Assembly: GCF_900129825.1 (NCBI RefSeq)
Contig: NZ_FQWZ01000002.1
Location: 332,680-396,679, forward strand
Reading direction: 5' to 3'
DNA: 64,000 nt
Origin: Hydrocarboniphaga daqingensis
Lineage (GTDB): Bacteria; Pseudomonadota; Gammaproteobacteria; Nevskiales; Nevskiaceae
The notes under the pieces are model-generated. The model was not told where the DNA came from. It worked only from the letters and a program-made list of their open reading frames with translations, and did not search any database. Every line of letters begins with the position of its first letter. The stretch's first letter is position 1. Made by a program: the position numbers and the translations under genes. Below, in pieces: positions 33,678 through 42,504 of the stretch.

Positions 33678-34451
33678 TCAGCTCTTTTCGGCGGGCAGCG
33701 CGGCGCCTGGCTCGACCTTGGGCGAGGCCCAGACCGATGCCAAGATGCCGACTTCGTACAGCAGGTAGCTGGGGATCGCGAGCAGCAGCTGCGACAGCAC
33801 ATCGGGCGGCGTCAGCACGGCGGCGACGACGAAGGCGCCGACCAGCACGTACTGGCGGTGTTCGCGCAGCTGCGCCGGCGTGACGAAGCCGGTGCGCACC
33901 AGCAGCACGATCGCCACCGGGGTTTCGAACGTGACGCCGAAGGCCAGGAAGATCGCGAGCACGAAATCCAGGTACTTGTTGATGTCGGTCATCACCGCGA
34001 CGCCCGTGGGCGCGATGCCGACCATGAAGTGAAACACCGTCGGCAGCACCAGGAAGTACGCGAACGCGATGCCGGCATAGAACAGCCCGGTGCTCGACAC
34101 CAGCAACGGCATCACGAAGCGCTGCTCGTTCTTGTACAAGCCGGGCGCGACGAAGGCCCAGACCTGGTACAGCGTCCACGGCATCGACAGCGCCGCGGCC
34201 AGGATGCCGGCCAGCTTCAGCGGCGCAAAAAACGGCGATGCGACTTCGGTGGCGATCATCGTCGCTCCCTCCGGCAGCAGGGCCAGCAGCGGCTTTGCGA
34301 CGAAGGCGTAGATTTCCTTGCCGAAGTAGGCCAGCGGTGCAAACACGACCGCAATGCCGATCAGGATGCGCACCAGCCGCGTGCGCAGTTCCAGCAAGTG
34401 GGCGATCAGCGGCAGCTCGCCGTCGGAGGCCGCGTTGGGCGTGTTGCTCAC
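33678..34451 (-). CDS. tatC: Sec-independent translocase subunit TatC
   Basis: 257 residues, the six-helix receptor core of the twin-arginine translocase that exports folded proteins. HLLELRTRL at 18-26 is the conserved N-terminal element, and the first periplasmic loop contains the MPWTLYQVWAFVAPGLY region with invariant Pro and Glu-adjacent residues. It starts at GTG 34451, overlapping the tatB stop as GTGA. It is the last gene of the his-tat run and converges with the TraB/GumN gene across 13 bp. Confidence 0.95.
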   Translation of the reverse strand: MSNTPNAASDGELPLIAHLLELRTRLVRILIGIAVVFAPLAYFGKEIYAFVAKPLLALLPEGATMIATEVASPFFAPLKLAGILAAALSMPWTLYQVWAFVAPGLYKNEQRFVMPLLVSSTGLFYAGIAFAYFLVLPTVFHFMVGIAPTGVAVMTDINKYLDFVLAIFLAFGVTFETPVAIVLLVRTGFVTPAQLREHRQYVLVGAFVVAAVLTPPDVLSQLLLAIPSYLLYEVGILASVWASPKVEPGAALPAEKS

Positions 34452-34939
34452 GGGTACTGCGCCTCGGGCGGTGGCGCCGGGCGCGGCTTGGGCGGCTCGG
34501 CAGCCGGCGCGGGCGTCACCTCAGTGGGCGTGGGCGCGGCAGCGGGCGCGTCGGCCGTGGCGGTCGGCGCGGGTGGGATCGCGGTGGCCGCGTCGATCGC
34601 GTCGGCTTCGCTGGCCGCGGCGTTGGCAGCGGCCGTGATGTCGGCGCGCGTGGTGGCCGGCGTGATCCGGTCCTTGACGTCGCTGGTCAGCGAGCGGGCC
34701 GATTCTTCGATCGCGGACTTGGATTCACGCAGCGCTTGCTGCGCTTCCTGGAACTGGCGCTTGATGTCAGCGACGCTGGTCTCGCGTTCCAGTTCGTTGC
34801 TCAGATTGCGCATGTAGGCGCGCGCCTGGCCGCTCCAGCGACCGACCGTGCGCGCCACCTTGGGCAGCCGCTCCGGGCCGAGCACGACCAGCGCGACGAC
34901 GAAGCACAGCGCCAGTTCGGAGAAGCTGATGTCGAACAT
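34448..34939 (-). CDS. tatB: Sec-independent translocase subunit TatB
   Basis: 163 residues: an N-terminal membrane helix MFDISFSELALCFVVALVVL, the GPERLPKVARTVGRW hinge and amphipathic helix, then a charged helix and a long Pro/Ala/Thr-rich disordered tail (about 90-163). TatB forms the substrate-recognition complex with TatC. The tail is of low complexity and varies in the family. Gene order tatA-tatB-tatC is conserved; the tatA-tatB gap is 21 bp. Confidence 0.94.
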   Translation of the reverse strand: MFDISFSELALCFVVALVVLGPERLPKVARTVGRWSGQARAYMRNLSNELERETSVADIKRQFQEAQQALRESKSAIEESARSLTSDVKDRITPATTRADITAAANAAASEADAIDAATAIPPAPTATADAPAAAPTPTEVTPAPAAEPPKPRPAPPPEAQYP

Positions 34940-34960
34940 GCGACCGAATCCGGCGGCGGA

Positions 34961-35191
34961 TCAGACTTTGTCTTTTTCCGACTGCGTGCTGCTCTGATGC
35001 TGGTCGGCGCGCTGCTGGATCAGCTCGGCGCTGTGGCGCTCGGCTTCGGCTTCGCCTTCCTTCATCGACGACTTGAAGTTCTTGATCGCGCCGCCCAAGT
35101 CGCCGCCCATGTTGCGCAGCTTCTTGGTGCCAAACACCAGCACGACGATGGCCAGCACGATCAGCCAGTGCCAGATGCTGAATGAACCCAT
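34961..35191 (-). CDS. tatA: Sec-independent translocase subunit TatA
   Basis: 76 residues with membrane helix (about 5-20, [15 protein letters not shown]), the [21 protein letters not shown] hinge split here as FGTKKL and [12 protein letters not shown], and a charged C-terminal helix. TatA oligomerises to form the export pore. Start at ATG 35191 is supported by AGGAG 8 nt upstream. It follows hisE by 64 bp, so tat expression may include read-through from the his genes, a common arrangement in beta- and gammaproteobacteria. Confidence 0.95.
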   Translation of the reverse strand: MGSFSIWHWLIVLAIVVLVFGTKKLRNMGGDLGGAIKNFKSSMKEGEAEAERHSAELIQQRADQHQSSTQSEKDKV

Positions 35192-35255
35192 GATGTCTGC
35201 TCCTGTGGTCGGTGTGCCCGGGCGGCGAGTCTAACGCGATGTCCGGACCGCCAAG

Positions 35256-35603
35256 CTACTCTTTGGTTGGGGTGCCGCGCGAAGCCTTTTCGGCCAGCCC
35301 GGATTGGGTGCTGCGACGCGTCAGTTCGTCGGCGATCTGCTGCGGTGCGATATTGCGCTGCGCCATCAGCACCAGCGTGTGATACCAGAGATCGGCCAAC
35401 TCATAGACCAGCGCCGTGTCACTTTCGTTCTTGGCGGCGATCAGCGTCTCGGCGGCTTCTTCGCCGAGCTTCTTGAGAATCGTGTCCAAGCCTTTGGCGT
35501 ACAGCGATGCCGCGTAGGACGAGCCGGGATCGGCCGTCTTGCGCTGTTGAAGCAGCGTGTACAGCGAATCGATCACGGACGAAAAATCAGGCGCGGTGGT
35601 CAT
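35256..35603 (-). CDS. hisE: phosphoribosyl-ATP pyrophosphohydrolase
   Basis: 115 residues, second step of histidine synthesis (PR-ATP to PR-AMP). The MazG-like all-alpha fold has the motif KLGEEAAETLIAAKN with metal-binding acidic residues, and ELADLWYHTLVLM. ATG 35603 is used. It is a stand-alone HisE; many gammaproteobacteria fuse HisI and HisE. The PR-AMP cyclohydrolase gene hisI, which normally lies between hisF and hisE, is absent: only 17 bp separate hisF from hisE. Confidence 0.94.
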   Translation of the reverse strand: MTTAPDFSSVIDSLYTLLQQRKTADPGSSYAASLYAKGLDTILKKLGEEAAETLIAAKNESDTALVYELADLWYHTLVLMAQRNIAPQQIADELTRRSTQSGLAEKASRGTPTKE

Positions 35604-35620
35604 GGCTGATGATGCCACGC

Positions 35621-36415
35621 TCAGATGACGGCGCTGCGAATCTCGTTCTGGCGCACGCGCACGCCGCGGCTCGCCAGATAGGTTTTGGCGTCCTGCACGC
35701 TGTATGTGCCGGAGTGGAAGATGCTCGCGGCCAGCACCGCATCGGCGCCGCCGCGGTCGAACCCTTCGTACAGATGTTCGAGATTGCCCACACCGCCGGA
35801 GGCGATCACCGGCACCGTGACCACCGAGCTGATCGCCTTGAGCACGTCCAGGTCGTAGCCTTCCTTGGTGCCGTCGCGGTCCATGCTGGTCAGCAGGATT
35901 TCGCCGGCGCCCTTTTCGACCATCTTCACGGCCCATTCGACGGCGTCGATGCCGGTGGCCTTGCGGCCGCCGTGGGTGAAGACTTCCCAGCGTGGTGGTT
36001 CTTTCTTTTTGCTGACGCGCTTGCAGTCGATCGCCACGACGATGCACTGCACGCCGTAGCGTTCGGCCGCTTCGGTGACGAAGTCCGGCTTGTGCACGGC
36101 GGCGGTGTTGATCGACACCTTGTCGGCCCCGGCCTTCAGCAGTGCGCGCACGTCGGCGCTGGTGCGCACGCCGCCGCCGACCGTCAGCGGAATGTAGATT
36201 TCGCGAGCAACGGCTTCGACCGTGGCGAACAGCGTTGGGCGCTCCTCGCTGCTGGCGGTGATGTCGAGGAACACCAGTTCGTCGGCACCCTGCAGGTCGT
36301 AGCGGCGCGCCACTTCGACCGGGTCACCTGCGTCGCGGATTTCAGCGAACTTGATGCCCTTGACGACGCGGCCGCGGTCGATGTCCAGGCACGGAATGAT
36401 GCGTTTGGCCAACAT
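35621..36415 (-). CDS. hisF: imidazole glycerol phosphate synthase, cyclase subunit
   Basis: 264-residue TIM-barrel that pairs with HisH to form imidazole glycerol phosphate and AICAR from PRFAR and glutamine-derived ammonia. The N-terminus [19 protein letters not shown] is diagnostic (Asp11 in CLDID), with Asp130-region VVAIDCKRV and phosphate-binding [14 protein letters not shown] short insertion [19 protein letters not shown] is normal. It lies 27 bp after hisA. Confidence 0.96.
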   Translation of the reverse strand: MLAKRIIPCLDIDRGRVVKGIKFAEIRDAGDPVEVARRYDLQGADELVFLDITASSEERPTLFATVEAVAREIYIPLTVGGGVRTSADVRALLKAGADKVSINTAAVHKPDFVTEAAERYGVQCIVVAIDCKRVSKKKEPPRWEVFTHGGRKATGIDAVEWAVKMVEKGAGEILLTSMDRDGTKEGYDLDVLKAISSVVTVPVIASGGVGNLEHLYEGFDRGGADAVLAASIFHSGTYSVQDAKTYLASRGVRVRQNEIRSAVI

Positions 36416-36442
36416 GATTTTTGCAGCCTTTGCGAAGACAGC

Positions 36443-37168
36443 TCAGGCGGTGGCGATCTTCACGGCGTCGGCGAGCGTGAAGCCGCCTTCGTAGAGTGCG
36501 CGGCCGATCACGGCCCCGGCGACACCTTCGCCTTCGAGGTCCTTGAGCTTGCGGATGTCGTCGAGCGTGGACACGCCGCCGCTGGCGAACACGGGCGTAT
36601 TGACCGCCTGCGCCAGTGCGCGCGTCGACTCGACGTTGAAGCCGGCCATCATGCCGTCGCGGCCGATGTCGGTGTAGATCAGCGCTTCGACGCCGTCGCG
36701 CTCGCAATGCTGCGCGGCTTCGATGGCGTCGAAGTGAGTGAGCTTGGCCCAGCCGTTTAGTGCCAGACGCCCATCTTTGGCGTCGAGACTGACGATGATG
36801 TGGCGCGGGTATTCGAGGCACACGTCGCGCAGGAAATGCGGCGTGTTGATCGCCTTGGTGCCGATGATCACGTAGGCGACACCGGCATTGAGGTAGCGCT
36901 GTACGGTTTCCTCGTCGCGGATGCCGCCGCCGATCTGCACCGGCACGTCGACCGCCGAGGCGATGGCTTCGACGACCTTGAGGTTCACCGGCTGGCCTTT
37001 GATCGCGCCGTCGAGGTCGACGACGTGAATCCGCTCAGCGCCTTCATCGGCCCATTTGCGGGCCATTTCGACCGGGTCTTCGGAGAACACGGTCACGTCG
37101 TCCATGTTGCCCTGACGCAGGCGCACGCAATGGCCGTTCTTGAGGTCGATGGCGGGGATCAACAGCAT
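36443..37168 (-). CDS. hisA: ProFAR isomerase (1-(5-phosphoribosyl)-5-[(5-phosphoribosylamino)methylideneamino]imidazole-4-carboxamide isomerase)
   Basis: 241-residue TIM-barrel catalysing the Amadori rearrangement in histidine synthesis. LLIPAIDLKNGHCVRL carries the first catalytic Asp, IYTDIGRDGM the second, and VFASGGVSTLDDI binds phosphate. Positioned between hisH and hisF in the standard order, 148 bp after hisH; that gap is long for this operon, but no terminator with a T-run is visible in it. Confidence 0.96.
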   Translation of the reverse strand: MLLIPAIDLKNGHCVRLRQGNMDDVTVFSEDPVEMARKWADEGAERIHVVDLDGAIKGQPVNLKVVEAIASAVDVPVQIGGGIRDEETVQRYLNAGVAYVIIGTKAINTPHFLRDVCLEYPRHIIVSLDAKDGRLALNGWAKLTHFDAIEAAQHCERDGVEALIYTDIGRDGMMAGFNVESTRALAQAVNTPVFASGGVSTLDDIRKLKDLEGEGVAGAVIGRALYEGGFTLADAVKIATA

Positions 37169-37316
37169 GGGAGCTTGGGCGGACGGCCGGTCAGACTGAC
37201 GGATGCGGCGCGAGCGCCGCGAGTAGAGGACGGGTACTGCGTGTTCCGTTGCGAGGGACTCTGCCCGAACGCGGGACGCATTGGCAAGTTGGTTGTCGCC
37301 GCCAGACGCGCGGCGC

Positions 37317-37958
37317 CTAGGCCTGCCCGTTCCACTCGGCGAAATTGGCCAGCAGCTGCAAACCGGCCGCCTGACTTTTCTCGGGGTGGAATTGGAACGC
37401 CACGATGTTGTCTCGCGCCACGGCCGACGCGAAGCTCGTGACGTAGTCGGTCACGCCGAGCACGTGCTCGGGCCGGTCGGGCTGCGCATGGTAGCTGTGC
37501 ACGAAATAAAACCAGCTGTCGTCTGGCACGCGGTTCCAGACCGGATGCGGGCGATTCTGCCGGACCCGGTTCCAGCCCATGTGCGGCACTTTCAGGCGTT
37601 CGACGGCATCGGCCGGCGGGTCTGGAAAGCGGACGACCTTGCCGGGGAACAGTCCCAGCGCATCAACGCCGCCGTTTTCATTGGAATGGTCGAGCATCAC
37701 CTGCATGCCCAGACAGACGCCGAGCATCGGTACCTTGCGCGAGGCTTCGATGACCAGATCGTTGAGTTCGAGGCGGCGCAGTTCGTTCATGCACGCCAGC
37801 ACACCGCCGACGCCGGGCAGCACCAAGCGGTCGCACTTGAGCAGCTTCTCCGGATCGTAGGAGATCTCGATGCGTTGCGACCCGGCAACCCGCTCCAGCG
37901 ACTTGCCGAGCGAATGCAGGTTGCCCATCCCGTAATCAATGACGCCGATGCTGGCCAA
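37317..37958 (-). CDS. hisH: imidazole glycerol phosphate synthase, glutaminase subunit
   Basis: 213-residue class-I glutamine amidotransferase that feeds ammonia to HisF. The nucleophile Cys lies in PMLGVCLGMQVM, and the His-Glu pair in FQFHPEKS. The start is a rare TTG at 37958, supported by GAGAG 7 nt upstream and by the standard N-terminus SIGVIDYGMGNLHS directly after it. It lies 21 bp after hisB. Confidence 0.95.
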   Translation of the reverse strand: MASIGVIDYGMGNLHSLGKSLERVAGSQRIEISYDPEKLLKCDRLVLPGVGGVLACMNELRRLELNDLVIEASRKVPMLGVCLGMQVMLDHSNENGGVDALGLFPGKVVRFPDPPADAVERLKVPHMGWNRVRQNRPHPVWNRVPDDSWFYFVHSYHAQPDRPEHVLGVTDYVTSFASAVARDNIVAFQFHPEKSQAAGLQLLANFAEWNGQA

Positions 37959-37979
37959 GGCGATGCTCTCGCGTGGGGT

Positions 37980-38573
37980 TTACAGGCTGCCCTTGGTGGA
38001 AGGCATCGTGCCTTCGGCCCGCGGATCGGGTTCGACGGCCATGCGCAGCGCACGGCCGAACGCCTTGAAGATCGTCTCGGCCACGTGGTGGGCGTTGCGG
38101 CCGCGCAGGTTGTCGATGTGCACGGTGATCTTGGCGTGGTTGACCAGGCCCTGGAAAAACTCGCGCAGCAGGTCGACGTCGAAGCCGCCGATCAGCGCGC
38201 GCGGGTATTCGACGTTGTATTCCAGGCCCGGCCGACCCGACAGGTCGACGACGACGCGCGACAGCGCCTCGTCCAGCGGCACGTAGGAATGGCCGTAGCG
38301 GCGCACGCCGCGCTTGTCGCCGAGTGCCTGGTCGAGCGCTTGTCCGAGCGTGATGCCGACATCTTCGACCGTGTGATGCGCGTCGATATGCAGGTCGCCG
38401 TGGGCCTTGACCATCAGGTCGATCAGGCCGTGGCGCGACACCTGATCGAGCATGTGGTCGAGGAACGGGACGCCGGTGGCGAAATCCGACGTGCCGGTGC
38501 CGTCCAGGTTGATCTGGACTTGAATCTGCGTCTCGCGAGTGTCGCGGGCGATGCTGGCGATGCGTGCTGGCAT
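37980..38573 (-). CDS. hisB: imidazoleglycerol-phosphate dehydratase
   Basis: 197 residues, the dehydratase only, without the histidinol-phosphatase domain of enteric HisB. The manganese-binding motifs are visible: [21 protein letters not shown] and the late [14 protein letters not shown]. It is the first his gene of this run; hisG, hisD and hisC are not in the window. Confidence 0.96.
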   Translation of the reverse strand: MPARIASIARDTRETQIQVQINLDGTGTSDFATGVPFLDHMLDQVSRHGLIDLMVKAHGDLHIDAHHTVEDVGITLGQALDQALGDKRGVRRYGHSYVPLDEALSRVVVDLSGRPGLEYNVEYPRALIGGFDVDLLREFFQGLVNHAKITVHIDNLRGRNAHHVAETIFKAFGRALRMAVEPDPRAEGTMPSTKGSL

Positions 38574-38650
38574 GTCGGCTGGCAGCCGTCGTATGGATCA
38601 AAAGGGCGCCAAGGATACTCCGCAGCGCCGCGCTGGCAAATGTCGACTGA

Positions 38651-39088
38651 CTAAGACGTCAGCCAGAACGTCACCGGACCGTCGTTGGTCAGGCTCACCT
38701 GCATGTCGGCACCGAAGCGGCCGCTGGCGACGGCGCCGTGCCGGGCGACGGCCAAGCCGAGCAGGTGGGTGAACAGGGCCTTGGCGCGATCCGGCGGAGC
38801 GGCCGCCGAAAAGCTCGGGCGCAGCCCGCTGCGAGTGTCGGCCGCCAGCGTGAATTGCGGCACCAGCAGCAAGCCGCCGCCGACATCGGCCAGCGAGCGG
38901 TTCATTCGGCCGGCGTCGTCGGCGAATACGCGGTACCCCAGTAAGCGGCTCAGCAGCCGCTCGGCCGCCGCTTCGTCGTCGGGCTTTTCGATGCCGATCA
39001 GCACCAGCAGGCCACGGTCGATGGCGCCGGTCAGCTCCCCGTCGACGCGCACGCTGGCGCTGCTGACCCGCTGCAGTAGTCCGATCAT
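38651..39088 (-). CDS. dtd: D-aminoacyl-tRNA deacylase
   Basis: 145 residues. Dtd removes D-amino acids (and glycine from tRNA-Ala) mischarged on tRNA. The two active-site motifs are VPQFTLAAD with the following TRSGLRPSF, and NDGPVTFWL near the C-terminus (Gly-Pro cis dipeptide). It lies 77 bp upstream of hisB on the same strand and divergent from the acyltransferase gene across 60 bp. Confidence 0.94.
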   Translation of the reverse strand: MIGLLQRVSSASVRVDGELTGAIDRGLLVLIGIEKPDDEAAAERLLSRLLGYRVFADDAGRMNRSLADVGGGLLLVPQFTLAADTRSGLRPSFSAAAPPDRAKALFTHLLGLAVARHGAVASGRFGADMQVSLTNDGPVTFWLTS

Positions 39089-39148
39089 CTGGGGTGCATC
39101 CTTTGTTCCATCTACTTGAGACTTGCCAGTAGCTGCCTAGAATGGCGT

Positions 39149-40030
39149 ATGTCGACTCTCCTGCGCGGCTTGCTCATTCTGCTGGGCCATCTGCCGCTGC
39201 CGGTGCTGCACGGGTTCGCGGTCGTCGTCGGTCGTCTGATGTGGTGGATTCCCAACGACCTCAAGCGCGTCACCGAGCTGCACCTCGACCTGTGCCTCGA
39301 AGAACTGCCCGCCGCCGATCGCGAACAGATCGCGCGACTGAGCCTGGTTCATATGGCCAAGGCGGTTTGCGAAGCCCCGGCGATCTGGTTCGGTCCGCGC
39401 GACCGCATCGATCGCTGGCTCGACGACGCGGCCGCGCGTGACCAACTCCAGTCGCTCGTCGCCGGAGGGCGAGGCGCGATCATCCTGTGCCCGCATATCG
39501 GGTCTTGGGAATTGGCGGGCTTGTTCTGTTCCACGGTGGCGCCGATCACCTCGCTGTACAAGCCGCAGGGTGAAACGCTCGACCGCGTCATGCTCGAAGG
39601 CCGTTCACGGCTGGGCGCCAATTTGGTGCCGACCACCGGCGGAGGCGTCAAGGCGCTGCTGCATGCACTGCGCAACGGCCAGATGGTCGGCATCCTGCCC
39701 GACCAGGATCCGCCCTGGGGCGCCGGCGTGTTCGCGCCGTTGTTCGGCTTACCGGCACACACCTCGGAGTTGGTCACCCGCCTGGCCAGTCGCACCGGTG
39801 CTCCGGTCTGGTTCTGCTACGCGGAACGCTTGGGTCGCGGCAGCGGATTTCGCTTCCACATCACGCCGGCGCCGCAGCAAGTGGATAACCCGACGCTGGG
39901 CGCCGCAATGCTGAACCAGGGCATCGAATCGGTGCTGACGCACCTGCCCGAGCAGTACTGGTGGAGCTACAAGCGCTACCGCCGCCAGCCGGCCGGCTCG
40001 CTCAATCCGTACGCCCGCCTGAAGCGCTGA
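39149..40030 (+). CDS. LpxL/HtrB-family lysophospholipid (Kdo-lipid A) acyltransferase
   Basis: 293 residues starting at ATG 39149, which keeps a normal short N-terminus before the membrane segment LLILLGHLPLPVLHGFAVVV. The catalytic HIGSWE (HX4E motif), the GILPDQDPPWGAGVF stretch and the C-terminal YWWSYKRYRRQP are classic for late acyltransferases of lipid A. They act at the inner leaflet using acyl-ACP. It is monocistronic; which acyl chain it adds is not predictable. Confidence 0.88.
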   Translation: MSTLLRGLLILLGHLPLPVLHGFAVVVGRLMWWIPNDLKRVTELHLDLCLEELPAADREQIARLSLVHMAKAVCEAPAIWFGPRDRIDRWLDDAAARDQLQSLVAGGRGAIILCPHIGSWELAGLFCSTVAPITSLYKPQGETLDRVMLEGRSRLGANLVPTTGGGVKALLHALRNGQMVGILPDQDPPWGAGVFAPLFGLPAHTSELVTRLASRTGAPVWFCYAERLGRGSGFRFHITPAPQQVDNPTLGAAMLNQGIESVLTHLPEQYWWSYKRYRRQPAGSLNPYARLKR

Positions 40031-40576
<546 letters not shown>

Positions 40577-40618
40577 CCAAAGCTCAACGTTTCAATCGAT
40601 AAACCAGGGGAGATGTAA

Positions 40619-42157
40619 ATGATCCGTAAATATGTACTGGCCCTGATGCTGGCCGCGTCATGCGGCTCAGCCGCAGTCTGGGCCCAGGAAACGCCTCCGG
40701 CAGCCGCCGAAGCGCCGGTTGCCGAAGCGGCGCCTGCCGCTGCCGAGGCAATGCCGGCCGAAGCCGCTCCGGCGGAAGCGGCTCCGGTTGCAGTTGCCGA
40801 AGCCGCGCCTGAAGCGCCGGCCGAAGCTGCCAAGCCGCCGGTGTTCAACGAAGGCAACGTGGCCTGGATGCTGGTCTCCACCGCGTTCGTGTTGCTGATG
40901 TCGCTGCCGGGCCTGGCCCTGTTCTACGGCGGCATGGTCCGCAGCAAGAACATGCTGTCCACGCTGACCCAGACGTTCGCGATCTTCTGCTTGATCGGCG
41001 TGCTGTGGGTCGTCTACGGCTACAGCGTCGCGTTCTCCGACGGCAGCGCCTATTTCGGCGGCCTGTCCAAGGCGTTCCTGAACGGCGTGGTCTACGACGC
41101 CAATGGCTTCTTCACGGCCACCGGCACGTTCAGCAAGGGCGTGGTCATTCCTGAACTGCTGTTCGCCGTGTTCCAGATGACGTTTGCCTGCATCACCGTG
41201 GCCCTGATCGCCGGCGCCTATGCCGAGCGCATGAAGTTCAAGGCCGTGCTGATCTTCTCGGTGGTTTGGTTCACGCTGTCTTACCTGCCGATGGCCCACA
41301 TGGTCTGGTGGTGGGCGGGTCCGGATGCGTACACGAGCGCCGACAAGATCGACGAACTCAACGCAGGTGCCGGTTACCTGTGGCAGCTCGGCGCGCTGGA
41401 CTTCGCGGGCGGCACCGTCGTGCACATCAACGCCGGTGTGGCCGGTCTGGTTTGCGCGATCATCCTCGGCAAGCGTTCGGGCTACGGCAAGGTTGCCATG
41501 GCGCCGCATAGCCTGGTCATGAGCATGATCGGTGCCTCGCTGCTGTGGTTCGGCTGGTTTGGCTTCAACGCTGGCTCCAACCTCGAAGCCAACGGCTACG
41601 CGGTGCTGGCGTTCGCCAACACGATGTTCGCCACGGCCGCTGCGGGCGCCGCTTGGTTCTTTGCCGAGTGGATCTTCAAGGGTAAGCCGTCGCTGCTGGG
41701 CATCATCTCCGGCGCCATCGCCGGCCTGGTCGCCATCACCCCGGCTTGCGGTTATGTCGGCATCACCGGCGGTCTGGTTATCGGCACCGTTGCTGGCGTG
41801 GTCTGCTTCTTCTCGGTTGCCTACCTGAAGAAGCTGATCGGCTACGACGACGCGCTCGATGCCTTCGGTGTCCACGCGGTGGGCGGCATCATCGGTGCGG
41901 TGCTGACCGGTGTGTATGTCGACCCGGCCAAGGGCGGCGTCGGCGTGTACAACAACTGGGTCGAGCTGGTGGCGGGTTACTCGTCGGCTCAGATCATGAT
42001 TCAGGTCAAGGCCGTGCTGGTGGCGATCGTCCTCAGCGCCGTGGTGTCGGCCGTGACCATGCTGCTCCTCAAGTTCACGATCGGTGTTCGCGTCAGCGAA
42101 GAAGCCGAGAGCGAAGGCCTGGATGTCGCCGAACACGGCGAGAAGGCCTACAACTGA
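40619..42157 (+). CDS. amtB: ammonium transporter
   Basis: 512 residues, longer than E. coli AmtB (428) because of the N-terminus: a signal peptide (1-22, ending VWAQ) followed by a ~50-residue Ala/Glu/Pro-rich segment with repeats of the kind EAAPAEAAP, which should lie in the periplasm. The transporter core then begins at NEGNVAWMLVSTAFVLLM with eleven helices. The twin channel histidines are His269 (VVHINAGVAG) and His419 (GVHAVGGIIG). A strong ribosome site (AGGGGAG) precedes ATG 40619. It is cotranscribed with glnK, and a terminator follows 38 bp after the stop. Confidence 0.96.
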   Translation: MIRKYVLALMLAASCGSAAVWAQETPPAAAEAPVAEAAPAAAEAMPAEAAPAEAAPVAVAEAAPEAPAEAAKPPVFNEGNVAWMLVSTAFVLLMSLPGLALFYGGMVRSKNMLSTLTQTFAIFCLIGVLWVVYGYSVAFSDGSAYFGGLSKAFLNGVVYDANGFFTATGTFSKGVVIPELLFAVFQMTFACITVALIAGAYAERMKFKAVLIFSVVWFTLSYLPMAHMVWWWAGPDAYTSADKIDELNAGAGYLWQLGALDFAGGTVVHINAGVAGLVCAIILGKRSGYGKVAMAPHSLVMSMIGASLLWFGWFGFNAGSNLEANGYAVLAFANTMFATAAAGAAWFFAEWIFKGKPSLLGIISGAIAGLVAITPACGYVGITGGLVIGTVAGVVCFFSVAYLKKLIGYDDALDAFGVHAVGGIIGAVLTGVYVDPAKGGVGVYNNWVELVAGYSSAQIMIQVKAVLVAIVLSAVVSAVTMLLLKFTIGVRVSEEAESEGLDVAEHGEKAYN

Positions 42158-42194
42158 GTTCGAGCTGCACGATCTCCTAGGGGTGTTGTTCTTG

Positions 42195-42221
42195 GGGCGG
42201 GTCGAAAGACCCGCCCTTTTT
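42195..42221 (+). terminator. rho-independent terminator after amtB
   Basis: GGGCGGGTC and GACCCGCCC form a perfect 9-bp GC-rich stem around a GAAA tetraloop, followed directly by TTTTT. It ends the glnK-amtB transcript. Confidence 0.93.
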
Positions 42222-42500
42222 CTTGGGCGTCGCCCTGCGCCGTGCGGGAACCATGCGATTGCCGCTTCTCCGAGCGCGTGAACGCCGCTCGCAGATGCCG
42301 GCCCGGAGCGTGTGCGGCCAAGCTGTAAATCTAGCTACAGGCGCACGCCTGAGGGCGAGCCCCGATACACGGCCCGGCCGTGCCCGGCGTCACATCTACG
42401 ACCCGTCAGCGTGCACTACGCTGTCCGAGATCCGTCACTTCCTTTTGCAAACCGATAAGCACTGTGGCGTGCTGCTACTGGGGCGTTGCTAGATTGTTAG
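42222..42500. other. left junction of the accessory island
   Basis: GC-rich chromosomal sequence gives way around 42410-42510 to AT-richer sequence. No gene, tRNA or integrase is visible. Rhs-like coding begins only near 42505 (phrase NTFGYDSLSRL), so the frame before that point, although open from GTG 42380, does not look like Rhs protein. Confidence 0.5.
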
Positions 42501-42504
42501 CCAA

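Noticed and set aside
35256-36047. Longer minus-strand frame covering hisE and part of hisF, considered as a fused HisI-HisE
   Set aside because: The upstream half is an out-of-frame reading of hisF with no cyclohydrolase motif; hisE begins at 35603.
37205-37222. GCGGCG/CGCCGC hairpin in the hisH-hisA gap, considered as an attenuator
   Set aside because: Short, no T-run, no His-codon-rich leader; nothing supports attenuation.
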